DNA of 64,000 nucleotides from Salinisphaera sp. LB1 (GCF_003177035.1 NZ_CP029488.1:372001-436000); one strand, 5' to 3'. Counted from the stretch's first letter, positions 45,277 to 54,718 are shown. Notes: a model not told the origin generated them from the sequence alone. Program-made: numbers and translations.

Positions 45277-47277
45277 TCAGGCCTTGACCTGATTCCGAAG
45301 CGCTTCGACAACGCCTTCGACGGTCACGCCGAGTTCCTTGTAGACCTCAGGCCCCGGTGCCGAAAGACCGAACTGGTCGACACCCACCACCTGGCCAGTC
45401 GGGCCGACATAGCCGATCCAGCCATCGGAGACGCCGGCTTCGACCGCCACGCGGGCCGTGACCGCAGGATCGAGAACGCTATCACGATATGCCGCCGGCT
45501 GTTCGCGAAACAGATCCACGCAGGGCATGGAGACAACCCGAACCGCGATCTCGCCAGCCAGCTTGTCGGCCGCGGCCACGGCCAGCTCCAGCTCGGAGCC
45601 GGTGGCCATGACGATAGCATCCGGGGCGCCGTCGGTATCGCGCAGCACGTAGCCGCCCCGGGCGATGGCGGCGACCGTATCGGCATCACGATCCTGATGA
45701 TCGACATCCTGGCGCGATAACGCCAGTGCACAGGGGCCAGCCTCGCGCTCGATAGCGATCTTCCAGGCGACGGCCACCTCGACGTCGTCACCGGGGCGCC
45801 AGACGTGCAGATTCGGGATCAGGCGCAACGAGGCCAGATGCTCGACCGGCTGATGCGTCGGGCCGTCCTCGCCCAGACCGATGGAGTCGTGGGTGTAGAC
45901 AAAGACATTGCGCGACTTCATCAGCGCGGCCATGCGCACCGCGTTGCGCGCGTAGTCGGAGAACGTCAGGAAGGTCGCGCCGAACGGCACGAAGCCGCCG
46001 TGCAGACTCAGGCCGTTGGTGATCGCCGACATGCCGAATTCGCGCACACCGTAGTAAACATAATTGCCGTTGTAATCAGCGGCCGTGACGGCCTTGTGAC
46101 CGTCGAAATCGGTGCCGTTGGAGCCGGACAGATCGGCCGAACCGCCGAACAGATCGGGCAACAGATTCCATACCGCGCCCAGCACGGCCTTGGAGGATTT
46201 GCGGGTCGCCGTGCGCTTGCCATCCGACTGCATCGCGTCGATCAACTTGGTGATGCCTGCTTCCCAATCGGCGGGCATTTTGCCGGACAGGCGACGATCC
46301 AGCTCGGCGGCCAATTCCGGGTTCGCCTTCACGTAGGCGTCGTGCACATCCTTCCAGGATTTCTCGGCGGCGGCGCCGGCGTCGCGATGATCCCAGGCGG
46401 CATAGATGTTGTCCGGCACATGGAACGGCGTCTCGTCGGCCCAGCCCAGCGCCTTGCGGGTCGCGGCGACTTCGTCGTCGCCCAGCGGTGCGCCGTGAAC
46501 CTTGGCCGTGCCCTTCATCGTCGGGGCGCCGTAACCGATCACGGTCTTGCAGCAGATCAGCGTGGGCTTGGCAGTTTCCTTCTTGGCGGTCTCGATCGCG
46601 GTGTTGATTTCACCGGCGTCGTGGCCGTCGACGTTGCGCACCACCTGCCAACCATAGGCTTCGAAGCGGGCCGGCGTGTCGTCGGTGAACCAGCCCTTGA
46701 CCTCACCGTCGATGGAAATGCCGTTGTCGTCATAGAATACAATCAACTTGCCGAGGCCCAGCGTACCGGCCAGCGAACAGGCCTCGTGCGAGATGCCCTC
46801 CATCAGGCAGCCGTCACCGGCAAAGCAGTAGGTGCGGTGATCGATCACCCGGTGCTCGGCGGTGTTGAATTGGGACGCCAGCACCGCTTCGCCCAGCGCC
46901 ATGCCGACCGCGTTGGCCAGCCCCTGGCCCAACGGGCCGGTGGTGGTCTCCACACCCGGCGTTTCGGTGTTCTCGGGATGGCCCGGCGTCCGGGAATGCA
47001 GTTGGCGGAAGTTCTTGATGTCGTCGAGCGACATATCGTAGCCGGTCAGATGCAGCGCGGCGTACTGCAGCATCGAGCCGTGGCCGTTGGACAGCAGGAA
47101 ACGGTCGCGATCAGCCCAGTCCGGATTGGTCGGATTGAACTTCAGATGATCGTTGAACAGCACTTCCGCGATGTCGGCCATGCCCATCGGCATACCGGGG
47201 TGTCCGATGTTGGCTTTCTGGACGGCGTCCATGGCCAGAATACGAATCGCGTTGGCGAGATCTCGTCGTGAGGGCAT
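45277..47277 (-). CDS. tkt: Transketolase
   Basis: A 666-residue thiamine-diphosphate enzyme from the start [20 protein letters not shown] at 47277, which matches the family N terminus. An in-frame ATG three codons earlier and a start 13 codons earlier are possible. [13 protein letters not shown] to [10 protein letters not shown] binds ThDP/Mg, and [19 protein letters not shown] is the transketolase motif. It links the pentose phosphate pathway with glycolysis; the adjacent gapA and pgk fit. Confidence 0.96.
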   Translation of the reverse strand: MPSRRDLANAIRILAMDAVQKANIGHPGMPMGMADIAEVLFNDHLKFNPTNPDWADRDRFLLSNGHGSMLQYAALHLTGYDMSLDDIKNFRQLHSRTPGHPENTETPGVETTTGPLGQGLANAVGMALGEAVLASQFNTAEHRVIDHRTYCFAGDGCLMEGISHEACSLAGTLGLGKLIVFYDDNGISIDGEVKGWFTDDTPARFEAYGWQVVRNVDGHDAGEINTAIETAKKETAKPTLICCKTVIGYGAPTMKGTAKVHGAPLGDDEVAATRKALGWADETPFHVPDNIYAAWDHRDAGAAAEKSWKDVHDAYVKANPELAAELDRRLSGKMPADWEAGITKLIDAMQSDGKRTATRKSSKAVLGAVWNLLPDLFGGSADLSGSNGTDFDGHKAVTAADYNGNYVYYGVREFGMSAITNGLSLHGGFVPFGATFLTFSDYARNAVRMAALMKSRNVFVYTHDSIGLGEDGPTHQPVEHLASLRLIPNLHVWRPGDDVEVAVAWKIAIEREAGPCALALSRQDVDHQDRDADTVAAIARGGYVLRDTDGAPDAIVMATGSELELAVAAADKLAGEIAVRVVSMPCVDLFREQPAAYRDSVLDPAVTARVAVEAGVSDGWIGYVGPTGQVVGVDQFGLSAPGPEVYKELGVTVEGVVEALRNQVKA

Positions 47278-48230
47278 TGCAACCATCCCGAGTACGGCTT
47301 GACAAAGGTTGGTCATTGTCCATTAAAGACGACCGAATCGGCAACATTGACAATGGGCGCACAGAGTCGTGGGCAAGGTGCGCGGCCTTATCGAAAGCCC
47401 GCCCGTTCGAAGGCGGCACGATCCCGCCATTCAAGCCGGTCTGCGCAACCAGGTCCTGGGTTGTGTACGACACGCAGCCGGCCGAATAAGCAAAAGCATT
47501 TTGCCCCCATGCGCGCGAATGAGCGCAAAACGAAGGCATATCAAGACACTGCTGCTTCGGGTGCGCAAGCAATCGCGTCGTCAACTCGTTGACTGAGCAC
47601 TGCGCCAGATCAAGGGGCAGCCTATTCGACACGCCCTGGATTTAGTTTTTATTTATAACCAAACGCCGTCAACTGCCCGCCAAACCCTTCCTGTGTGCCA
47701 ATTCAAGGAATTTTTCGGCCATTTCTTTGAGGGTGTAGACAAGCCCCTATTCCGCCTACCGAATTTAAAAACAATGCCTTGACGGTAGGTCGGATTAGCG
47801 CGCAGCGCGTAATCCGACGCTCAATCGGCGAGTTCCGAGGCTCGGCTGTCGGATTACGGTGCAAGCCCTGATCCGACTTACGCAACTGTCTGGTATTGCG
47901 TTTATCACCGGCAGTTAATTTGTCTACACCCTCTTTAGATAAGCATCTTTTTCCGGAATTCGCGTAGTTGCTTGTTGCGTCTGCAGCGTCCCCCACTTTC
48001 CGCAGACAAAAAAGCGTCCGAACGGCCGGGCTTCGATTCGGCCCCTGGATGCCCGCACGCCCGAGCCAACACAGGAAGAAATATCATGGAAAAAAGACAT
48101 GCCGACATCCAGGAACCCGCCGCCCCACTGAAGGCCCCGGTGCCTGCCGTGGCTTTGCGATGCTAACGGTTGGCCCGGACGAACGAGACACACCCTGTTC
48201 GCCGCCCGCGCGATCGGCTATGCTGCAGTT
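47278..48230. other. Long intergenic region between tkt and the ribB riboswitch
   Basis: About 950 bases with no supported gene apart from a possible 26-residue frame at 48086-48166 (ATG behind AGGAAG, MEKRHADIQEPAAPLKAP onward), which may be a chance or remnant ORF. A repeat element occupies 47729-47933. Base composition drops toward AT around 47640-47770. Divergent promoters for tkt and ribB must lie here; I could not place them with confidence. Confidence 0.4.
47729..47933. repeat. 205-base element with 14-base terminal inverted repeats and two REP-like hairpins
   Basis: GAGGGTGTAGACAA at 47729-47742 and its exact complement at 47920-47933 bound the element. Inside, GTCGGATTA/TAATCCGAC (47789-47818) and GTCGGAT/ATCCGAC (47848-47877) make two hairpins of the type known as REP or BOX-C-like repeats. 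No coding capacity is evident. The composite looks like a non-autonomous mobile element, or a REP cluster trapped between inverted ends. Confidence 0.55.
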
Positions 48231-48373
48231 GTCTTCAGGGCGGGGTGCAATTCCCCACCGGTGGTAGGGCTGCACAGGCAGTCGAGCCCACGAGCGCTTC
48301 CGACTCCCGTTGGAAGGTCAGCAGATCTGGTCAGAATCCAGAGCCGACGGTCACAGTCCGGATGAAAGAAGAC
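48231..48373 (+). promoter_or_regulatory. FMN riboswitch (RFN element)
   Basis: The outer stem pairs GTCTTC at the 5' end with GAAGAC at the 3' end. Between them are the RFN hallmarks in order: AGGGCGGGGTGCAATTCCCC, ACCGGTGGTA, AGCCCACGAGCGC, GGTCAGCAGATCTGGT, CCAGAGCCGACGGTCACAGT and CCGGATGAAAGA. It lies 89 bases before the ribB start. It should reduce ribB expression when FMN binds. No T-tract terminator follows, so control of translation start is more likely than attenuation. Confidence 0.95.
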
Positions 48374-48462
48374 GCGTGGCGGCAGTCCGGCGCAATCGGT
48401 GCGTCGGCGTGAGCCTTCTCGCCTAGCCCTGAAACGTTGACTCCATGACAAGAGGACGTTTC

Positions 48463-49119
48463 ATGTCAGCATCCAACGAATTCCACGGCTTCCCGCGGCT
48501 GGCCACCGCCATCGAGGCCTATCGCGCCGGACGCCCTGTTCTTCTGCTCGACGACAGCGATCGCGAGAACGAGGCCGACATCGTGGCCGCGGCCGAGAAT
48601 CTGTCGGTCGACACCATGGTCAAGATGATCCGCGACGGCTCCGGCATCGTCTGCCTGTGTTTTCCCGGCGCCGAAATCGATGCGCTCGGCCTGCCCCAGA
48701 TGGTCAACAACAACCAGTCGAAAAACCGCACCGGCTTTACCGTGAGCATAGAAGCGGCCAGCGGCGTGACGACCGGTGTGTCGGCCGCCGACCGCGTGCG
48801 CACGATCGCCGCCTCGCTGGAAGCACTCGACGGCGATCACGGCGCCATCGTCAGCCCCGGCCACGTCTTTCCACTGCGGGCGGTGGATGAAGGTGTGCTG
48901 GCGCGTCGCGGGCATACCGAGGGGTCGCTGGATCTCGCGATTCTCGCCGGCATGCGTCCCGCCGCCGTGCTCTGCGAGCTGATGAACGATGACGGCACCA
49001 TGGCCGGAAACGCCGAGATCGAACGCTATGCCGGACGCCACGATATGCCGGTCCTGACCATCGACGAGATCGCACGCTACCGCGAGACCCGGCTGGCGCG
49101 GAGCAGCGAATGCGCCTGA
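48463..49119 (+). CDS. ribB: 3,4-dihydroxy-2-butanone-4-phosphate synthase
   Basis: A 218-residue stand-alone RibB (E. coli 217). [18 protein letters not shown] is the acidic active-site loop, SGIVCLC and [11 protein letters not shown] follow, and [16 protein letters not shown] with LMNDDGTMA holds the remaining ligands. It makes the four-carbon unit of riboflavin from ribulose 5-phosphate. There is no fused GTP cyclohydrolase II domain. The ATG at 48463 behind AAGAGG is preferred to one six codons upstream. Confidence 0.95.
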   Translation: MSASNEFHGFPRLATAIEAYRAGRPVLLLDDSDRENEADIVAAAENLSVDTMVKMIRDGSGIVCLCFPGAEIDALGLPQMVNNNQSKNRTGFTVSIEAASGVTTGVSAADRVRTIAASLEALDGDHGAIVSPGHVFPLRAVDEGVLARRGHTEGSLDLAILAGMRPAAVLCELMNDDGTMAGNAEIERYAGRHDMPVLTIDEIARYRETRLARSSECA

Positions 49120-49215
49120 TCCTGCCGCCGATCTGAACACCATGTCGCGCATCCGCGGCCGACGACGGCGCGACCGCGGATGACGCGATCCGGGCTGAGG
49201 ACTATCCTTGTCAGG

Positions 49216-50010
49216 ATGAACAGCCCCTCGAGCGCCCCAGACAGCAACAGCCCGAACGAGACACCGCAGGAATTCTCGATCGATGCGCTGGCACGCGAAA
49301 CCGGTTCGACGGTACGCAATATCCGCGCCTACCAGGACCGCGGCCTGCTGCCGCCGCCGGAACGACGTGGCCGCCGCGGCATCTATAACGACGCCCATCT
49401 GTCGCGGCTGCGTATCATCAACCGGCTGCTGGAACGCGGCTACACGCTGTCGAACATCGGCGAACTGATCGAAAGCTGGGAATCGGGTAACGACATCGGT
49501 CATTTGCTGGGCCTGGAAACCGCGGTCGCCAGCCCGTGGACGGACGAACTGCCCGACTATCTGACCATGCCGCAGCTGCTGCGCAAATTCGGCGGCCAGT
49601 TCTCCAAACGGGCGCTGGACAAGGCGGTCGCCCTCGACGTGATCCGTCCGGAGGGGATGCGCTACCGCGTGCCCAGCCCCCGCATGCTGCACGCCGGTGC
49701 GGAACTGGTCGCGGCCGGCATCCCGCTCGAGGACATGCTCGACGTGGTCGCCCAGCTGCGCGAAAACGTCGAGCAGGCCTCAGACGCCATGGTCCGCCTG
49801 GTCGCCCATCATGTCTTCGACCGCTACGGCGAAGGCCAGCTCCCGCCGAGCGACGACATGCCGGAACTCGCCGATCTGATCTGGCGCCTGCGGCCGCTGG
49901 TGGAAATGGCCGTGCTGCCGGAAGTCGCCCGCGCCATGGCGAAAGCCGCAGATCAACATCTGGGCGACCGCCTCGCCCAGGTGCTCGATCACCTGCACGA
50001 CGCCGAATAG
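49216..50010 (+). CDS. MerR family transcriptional regulator
   Basis: A 264-residue protein with an N-terminal MerR DNA-binding domain: FSIDALARETGSTVRNIRAYQDRGLLPPPERRG (about residues 20-52), then a wing and SRLRIINRLLERGYTLSNIGELI. The remaining 160 residues form a long helical effector region without the metal-binding cysteines of classical MerR. The start (49216 or 49180) is uncertain; neither has a strong ribosome site. It precedes a hydrolase gene with an operator-like palindrome and may regulate it. Confidence 0.85.
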   Translation: MNSPSSAPDSNSPNETPQEFSIDALARETGSTVRNIRAYQDRGLLPPPERRGRRGIYNDAHLSRLRIINRLLERGYTLSNIGELIESWESGNDIGHLLGLETAVASPWTDELPDYLTMPQLLRKFGGQFSKRALDKAVALDVIRPEGMRYRVPSPRMLHAGAELVAAGIPLEDMLDVVAQLRENVEQASDAMVRLVAHHVFDRYGEGQLPPSDDMPELADLIWRLRPLVEMAVLPEVARAMAKAADQHLGDRLAQVLDHLHDAE

Positions 50011-50126
50011 CCCATGGGCCGCCGGCACCGGCGGCCCGCATGCGTGACCCGCTGATCATCGGACAGGCGACGCCGCCCGGCGCGCAATGAAGCGTTGCGC
50101 GCGCCTGGCCTTTATGACATCTTCCA

Positions 50127-50141
50127 ATGTAACTATTACAT
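50127..50141. promoter_or_regulatory. Operator-like palindrome upstream of hydrolase cluster
   Basis: ATGTAA-CTA-TTACAT is a perfect six-base inverted repeat, and weaker symmetry continues outward to GACATC and AAGTC on both sides. It sits in an AT-rich pocket just before the likely start at 50153. MerR and TetR genes flank the cluster, so either could bind here. Confidence 0.45.
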
Positions 50142-50152
50142 CAATCGAAGTC

Positions 50153-51079
50153 ATGCTCGGAAAGAGTGCTGAAATCACGCGCCAACACCGCGCCCCGGAC
50201 GCGGTGGTCACCGGCGCGGGCGTGCGCCTGGCCTGCTATAGCGATGGCGATCCGAGCCGGCCGACCCTGATGTTTGTGCATGGCTATCCGGACACGGCCG
50301 GCGTATGGGACCGCCTCATCGCGCAGCTGGCCGATCGCTACCACTGCGTGCGCTACGACGTCCGCGGCGCGGGTCGTTCGGACCGGCCGGGCGCGGTTTC
50401 TGCCTACGAACTGGCCAACCTGGAGCGCGATCTTGCAGCGGTGATCGACTGGGCCTCGCCGGCGACACCGGTGCATCTGATCGGCCACGACTGGGGCTCG
50501 ATTCAGGGTTGGGAGGCAGCTACCGATCCGGCCGTGGCCGATCGGCTGGCCAGCTTCACCTCGATCTCCGGGCCCTGTCTCGATCATGTCGGTCACGACC
50601 TGCGCGTGCAGTGGCGTCGCGATCGCAGCGCCCTGCTGCGCCAGATCAGACGTTCCTGGTACATCGGCCTGTTCCAATGGCCCCTGCTCGCGTCGCTGGC
50701 CTGGCGCCATCTGCTGGCCGAACGCTGGCCGGCCACGCTGGCGCGCCTCGAAGGCGAACCCCTACCCGTCGCGCCCACGTGGCGCGAGGACGGCCGGCAC
50801 GGCATCAAGCTTTATCGCGCCAATATTGGGCCGCGGCTGGTCCGGCCGCGACAACGACCGGCGACCGTGCCGGTACAGGTCATCGTGCCACGTCGAGATC
50901 CCTTCATCGGCCGCGGCCTGGTGGAGAGCATGCCGGCCTGGGTGGACGATCTCATGATCGACGAGATTGATGCCGGTCACTGGGCGATAGCCACCCGTGC
51001 GCCGCAGGTGGCCCGGCTGATCGACGCGTACATCGCCCCGCAGGCGCGCCAGGCCGCGGCGACAGACATCGCAAGCTGA
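50153..51079 (+). CDS. Alpha/beta hydrolase, epoxide hydrolase-like
   Basis: A protein of about 308 residues (330 if started at 50087). LMFVHGYPDTAGVWDRL is the HGxP oxyanion motif of epoxide hydrolases and haloalkane dehalogenases, HDWGSIQGWEAA carries the Asp nucleophile, and GHWAIATRAP the catalytic His. The Asp nucleophile separates it from serine esterases. Substrate unknown. I use the start at 50153 because an apparent operator overlaps the longer version, but no start has a good ribosome site. It is followed 17 bases later by a metal-dependent hydrolase gene. Confidence 0.83.
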   Translation: MLGKSAEITRQHRAPDAVVTGAGVRLACYSDGDPSRPTLMFVHGYPDTAGVWDRLIAQLADRYHCVRYDVRGAGRSDRPGAVSAYELANLERDLAAVIDWASPATPVHLIGHDWGSIQGWEAATDPAVADRLASFTSISGPCLDHVGHDLRVQWRRDRSALLRQIRRSWYIGLFQWPLLASLAWRHLLAERWPATLARLEGEPLPVAPTWREDGRHGIKLYRANIGPRLVRPRQRPATVPVQVIVPRRDPFIGRGLVESMPAWVDDLMIDEIDAGHWAIATRAPQVARLIDAYIAPQARQAAATDIAS

Positions 51080-51096
51080 TTCGCAAGGAGTCCGCC

Positions 51097-51858
51097 ATGA
51101 GTACACCTGCCAACGACTATCGATTCGACCGCGATTCATCCGGGCACCATGGCCCGGTCATGCCACAACGGCGCGACCTGCATTTCCTGCCCCCGGCCGG
51201 TCGCATCGGCGACTGGCATGTCGCGGGCCCGAACGCGACTCAGTTCATGAACGCCCTGTCGCTGTTGTTCCCGGCCGGCGAGCGCATGTTCATCGACGCC
51301 GTGCGCAGCTATCGCGACGATATCCCCGACCCCGACCTGAAAAAGGCGGCCACCGCCTTCATCGGCCAGGAAGCGATGCATTCGCGCGAACACATCGGAT
51401 ATAACCAGTTGATGGAAGAGGCCGGTCTGCCCGCCAACAAACTCGACACGTTCACCTGGGACCCGCTCGACATCATCCAGCACAAAACGCCGAAGTCCAC
51501 GCCGCTGGCAGCAACCATCGCGCGGGAGCACTACACCGCGCTGATGGGCGACATGCTGCTGCGCCATCCCGAGCAGTTGGCCGGCTCTCAGGAAGACTAC
51601 GCTCGCATGTGGCGCTGGCATGCGCTCGAGGAAATCGAGCACAAGGCCGTGGCTTACGACGTGTACGAGCAATGCATCGGCCGTGGCCCGCGCAACTGGC
51701 TGGAACGCAGTGGCGCCATGATCGTCGCCACCGGCCTGTTCTGGCCGATCGTGTTCGCCTTCTACTGGCAGATGAGCCGAGCCGACCCGAAATGCCGCGC
51801 TGCAGGATGGCGCGGGCATCTCAAAATGCTCAACTTCACGTTCGGCCGGCCCGGCTAG
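51097..51858 (+). CDS. Metal-dependent hydrolase family protein (PF10118-like), ended by in-frame amber codon
   Basis: 253 residues before TAG. The protein has the His/Glu-rich pattern of the family: FIGQEAMHSREHIGYN and HALEEIEHKAVAYDVY, which suggest a di-metal site, and a hydrophobic segment near residues 205-225. The stop falls after FTFGRPG, where relatives continue with a short hydrophobic/aromatic C-terminal segment. That missing segment is present in the same frame directly after the TAG (51859-51996). Ribosome site AAGGAG is strong. The protein may be truncated but stable, or the gene may be newly broken. Confidence 0.8.
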   Translation: MSTPANDYRFDRDSSGHHGPVMPQRRDLHFLPPAGRIGDWHVAGPNATQFMNALSLLFPAGERMFIDAVRSYRDDIPDPDLKKAATAFIGQEAMHSREHIGYNQLMEEAGLPANKLDTFTWDPLDIIQHKTPKSTPLAATIAREHYTALMGDMLLRHPEQLAGSQEDYARMWRWHALEEIEHKAVAYDVYEQCIGRGPRNWLERSGAMIVATGLFWPIVFAFYWQMSRADPKCRAAGWRGHLKMLNFTFGRPG

Positions 51859-51996
51859 CTCCGCCGGATGATTCCGGAGTGGCTGTCTTACTTCAAATAC
51901 AGCTTTCATCTCTGGCAGCAGAACAATGCCCACCTGCTGGCCGAACTGGACACACTGGTGAACGACGTCCAGGCAGCCCGCACCACCCATCACTGA
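51859..51996 (+). pseudogene. In-frame C-terminal remainder of the metal-dependent hydrolase
   Basis: Reading on from the TAG at 51856-51858 in the same frame gives LRRMIPEWLSYFKYSFHL and then WQQNNAHLLAELDTLVNDV, ending at TGA 51994-51996. The total with read-through would be 299 residues, a normal family length, and the PEWLSYFKYSFHLWQ stretch matches the expected tail. One base change (for example TTG to TAG) would explain the split. A sequencing error or amber suppression are alternatives. Confidence 0.7.
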
Positions 51997-52031
51997 CGAC
52001 GGCGCGGGCCGCCCCCGCCGCGGCCGCCCCA

Positions 52032-52685
52032 TCAGCCGGCCGGAGCGTTGCCCGCCATCGCCAGATACAGCCGCAGCGCCGACTCGACCACGGTCTCGAA
52101 CGACTCGCGATAGCCGTTCAGGTGCCAGTACATGGCGATATGGATGGTCGAGCCGACCAGCCCCATGGACAGCAGCCGGCTGTCGGCGCCGGCCGTGATC
52201 GCCGCCACGTCGAACAGGCGTGCCGTGAGGTCCTCGGTCAGACGCGCGAAGTTCAGCGTGACCGCGCGATAGGTCCGATCGATATCGGCACTGATGCCGA
52301 AGATCTCGATCAGCACGATGCGCGCAATCCGTGGATCGGCCATATGCCGGAAATAGACGCGCAGGCCGGCGCGCGCGGTCGCCTCAGCCTCGGCCGGCGC
52401 GGCCTCGATCGCGGCGATCATTTCGGCCTCGACGGCGGCGATCAGCGATTTGTAGACTGCCGCAAACAATGCCTCGCTGTTGGCGAACGACTCATAGAAG
52501 TAGCGCTCGGTGAGCCCCGCCTCACGGCAGATCGCCTTGACCGTGGCACCGCGGAATCCATCGCGACCGAACACCTCGACGCCGGCCGCGATCAACGCCG
52601 CCCGGCGGGCCTCGCGACGCTCGGCGGAGCTGCGGCCAGCATAGGCCCGGCCGCGGCCCATCTTGGCAGAGTTGACAGCACTCAT
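52032..52685 (-). CDS. TetR family transcriptional regulator
   Basis: A 217-residue TetR protein. The helix-turn-helix is ARRAALIAAGVEVFGRDGF through VKAICREAGLTERYFYESFANSE (about 27-69). The ligand domain is unassigned; the group often controls fatty-acid or hydrolase genes. It converges with the hydrolase cluster, ending 35 bases past the split gene, and may control that cluster through the palindrome at 50127. Confidence 0.9.
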   Translation of the reverse strand: MSAVNSAKMGRGRAYAGRSSAERREARRAALIAAGVEVFGRDGFRGATVKAICREAGLTERYFYESFANSEALFAAVYKSLIAAVEAEMIAAIEAAPAEAEATARAGLRVYFRHMADPRIARIVLIEIFGISADIDRTYRAVTLNFARLTEDLTARLFDVAAITAGADSRLLSMGLVGSTIHIAMYWHLNGYRESFETVVESALRLYLAMAGNAPAG

Positions 52686-52810
52686 ACGTCTATTCTGGCA
52701 CGGTCGGTTGTCAGCCCCTCAGGCGCTGGGGCAAATGTCGCTGGCCGCGAATGCCGTGGGCAACAATGCGCGGGGCCGCTGGAAACCATGCCGGTCGCCC
52801 ATGGCTGGCC

Positions 52811-53374
52811 TCAGGCCGTCTTCCACTTGATGGAACAGCCCTGGCTCGGCACCTGGGCCTCCTCGGGAATCGGGTCGCCTTCCAGCACCGCGTCCAGCGA
52901 GGCGCGCATGTCGGCGCCGGTCACCGGCTCGGCCGATTTCGGGCGCGAGGCATCGAACTGGCCGCGATAGGCACACTTCCCATCGGCATCGAACAGGAAG
53001 AAGTCAGGCGTGCAGACGGCGTCGTAGGCGCGGGCCACTTCCTGCGTCTCGTCGTAAAGATACGGGAAGATGAAGTTGTATTGGTCGGCGAACTCGCGCA
53101 TGTACGCCGGCCCGTCCTCCGGGCGCTCGTTCACATCGTTGGACGAAATCGCCACGAAACCGATGCTCCTGGGGTCGTATTCGGCGGCCACTGCGGCGAG
53201 CTCGCGCGCGATATGAATCACGTACGGGCAATGATTGCATATGAACATCACCAGCGTGCCGCGCTCGCCGGCCACATCGGCGAACGTCAGCGTCTTGCCC
53301 GAGACGGCATCCGGCAACGCGAAGTCCGGCGCGCGGGTGCCCAGCGGCATCATGTTGGAGTCGGTCAATGCCAT
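52811..53374 (-). CDS. Thioredoxin-fold redoxin (AhpC/TSA-like)
   Basis: A 187-residue cytoplasmic protein of the redoxin family. APDFALPDAVSGKTLTF is the peroxiredoxin-like start; the active site is NHCPYV preceded by Cys (CNHCPYV, a CxxC motif near residue 46), followed by VAISSNDVNERPEDG and the cis-proline region CTPDFFLFDADGK. No signal peptide. Function is probably thiol-disulfide exchange; the exact partner is unknown. Confidence 0.88.
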   Translation of the reverse strand: MALTDSNMMPLGTRAPDFALPDAVSGKTLTFADVAGERGTLVMFICNHCPYVIHIARELAAVAAEYDPRSIGFVAISSNDVNERPEDGPAYMREFADQYNFIFPYLYDETQEVARAYDAVCTPDFFLFDADGKCAYRGQFDASRPKSAEPVTGADMRASLDAVLEGDPIPEEAQVPSQGCSIKWKTA

Positions 53375-53409
53375 GGTCGGCCTTTCAGTCGGGGAATGAA
53401 TGCCGCCAG

Positions 53410-53428
53410 TCTAGGGCCTGTTGCCGTT
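53410..53428. repeat. Partial copy of the 15.5-kb element end
   Basis: TCTAGGGCCTGTTGCCGTT repeats the terminal sequence of the element at 15538-15832: the first 16 bases are the exact complement of 15820-15835. No matching opposite end is found nearby, so this is a solo end or a shared protein-binding motif. A 13-of-15 match (GCAACAGGTTCTAGA) also occurs before hemL near 63321. Confidence 0.4.
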
Positions 53429-53513
53429 CCACGCGACGCCACGCTGCGGCCCGCAACGCTGTACGCCGGGCTACGCCGACAGCATTAGCATCCCGATCAT
53501 AGATGACGTATAG

Positions 53514-53535
53514 TCCATCCGCATATCCGGATGGA
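53514..53535. promoter_or_regulatory. Palindromic operator upstream of metK
   Basis: TCCATCCG and CGGATGGA form a perfect eight-base inverted repeat with a CATATC spacer. TATAGT just upstream (53508-53513) could be the -10 box, placing the palindrome over the transcription start. It resembles repressor sites that control SAM-cycle genes, but I cannot name the regulator with certainty. Confidence 0.5.
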
Positions 53536-53548
53536 GAGATGTAGTCCT

Positions 53549-54718
53549 ATGAGCCGTACCCTGTTTACTTCCGAATCGGTCACCGGCGGCCATCCCGACA
53601 AACTGTCGGATCAGGTCTCCGACGCCATTCTCGACGCCTATCTAGCGCAGGACCCGACCGCCAAGGTCGCCTGCGAAACCGCAACCAAGACCGGCTTCGT
53701 CATGGTCTTTGGCGAGATCAAGACATCCCGGCCGGTCAGCATTCCGGTCGAGAGCATCGTGCGCGACACGATCCGCAAGATCGGCTACACCAGCTCGGAG
53801 ATGGGCTTCGACGCCGACACCTGTGCCGTCATGAATGTGCTCGGCGAGCAGTCGGCCGACATCAATCAGGGCGTGGAGCGGGCCGCTCCGGAAGAACAGG
53901 GCGCGGGCGACCAGGGCCTGATGTTCGGTTATGCCTGCGACGAAACCGACGTCCTCATGCCGGCGCCGATCACCTATGCCCATCGTCTGGTACGCAAGCA
54001 GTCCGAACTGCTGGCCGACGGCACATTGCCCTGGCTGCGTCCCGACGCCAAATCGCAGGTCACCTTCGAATACGAGGATGGCAAGCCGAGCGCGATCAAC
54101 GCCGTGGTGCTGTCGACCCAGCATAATCCGGAGATCTCGCAGGCCGATCTCAAGGAAGCGGTGCACGAGCACATCATCAAGCCGGTGATCGGCAACATGC
54201 TCACCGACAACCCGACCGTGCACATCAACCCGACCGGCAACTTCGTCACCGGCGGTCCGCTGGGCGACGCCGGCCTGACCGGGCGCAAGATCATCGTCGA
54301 CACCTACGGCGGCATGGCCCGTCACGGCGGCGGCGCCTTCTCCGGCAAGGATCCGTCCAAGGTCGACCGTAGCGCCGCCTATGCCGCGCGCTACGTGGCC
54401 AAGAACGTGGTCGCCGCCGGCCTGGCCTCCAAGTGCGAAGTCGCGCTGTCGTATGCCATCGGCGTGGCCGAGCCGACCTCGATCTGGGTCGAGACCTTCG
54501 GCACCGGCAAGGTCGACGACGAGAAGATGACCCAGCTCATTCGCAATCATTTCGACCTGCGCCCCTACGGCATCCTCAAGATGCTGGATCTGCAGCGCCC
54601 GATCTATGCGCCGACGGCCGCCTACGGTCACTTCGGCCGCGCGGATCTGGATCTGCCCTGGGAGCGTACCGACAAGGCGGCTGCACTGGCCGACGATGCC
54701 GGCATTCAGGCGGCCTAG
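53549..54718 (+). CDS. metK: Methionine adenosyltransferase (SAM synthetase)
   Basis: A 389-residue enzyme. [25 protein letters not shown] opens it (catalytic His), then [12 protein letters not shown] and [19 protein letters not shown], both signature motifs. It makes S-adenosylmethionine from methionine and ATP. The ATG at 53549 is used; an ATG six codons upstream lies inside the palindrome. First of metK-ahcY-metF, 99 bases before ahcY. Confidence 0.97.
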   Translation: MSRTLFTSESVTGGHPDKLSDQVSDAILDAYLAQDPTAKVACETATKTGFVMVFGEIKTSRPVSIPVESIVRDTIRKIGYTSSEMGFDADTCAVMNVLGEQSADINQGVERAAPEEQGAGDQGLMFGYACDETDVLMPAPITYAHRLVRKQSELLADGTLPWLRPDAKSQVTFEYEDGKPSAINAVVLSTQHNPEISQADLKEAVHEHIIKPVIGNMLTDNPTVHINPTGNFVTGGPLGDAGLTGRKIIVDTYGGMARHGGGAFSGKDPSKVDRSAAYAARYVAKNVVAAGLASKCEVALSYAIGVAEPTSIWVETFGTGKVDDEKMTQLIRNHFDLRPYGILKMLDLQRPIYAPTAAYGHFGRADLDLPWERTDKAAALADDAGIQAA

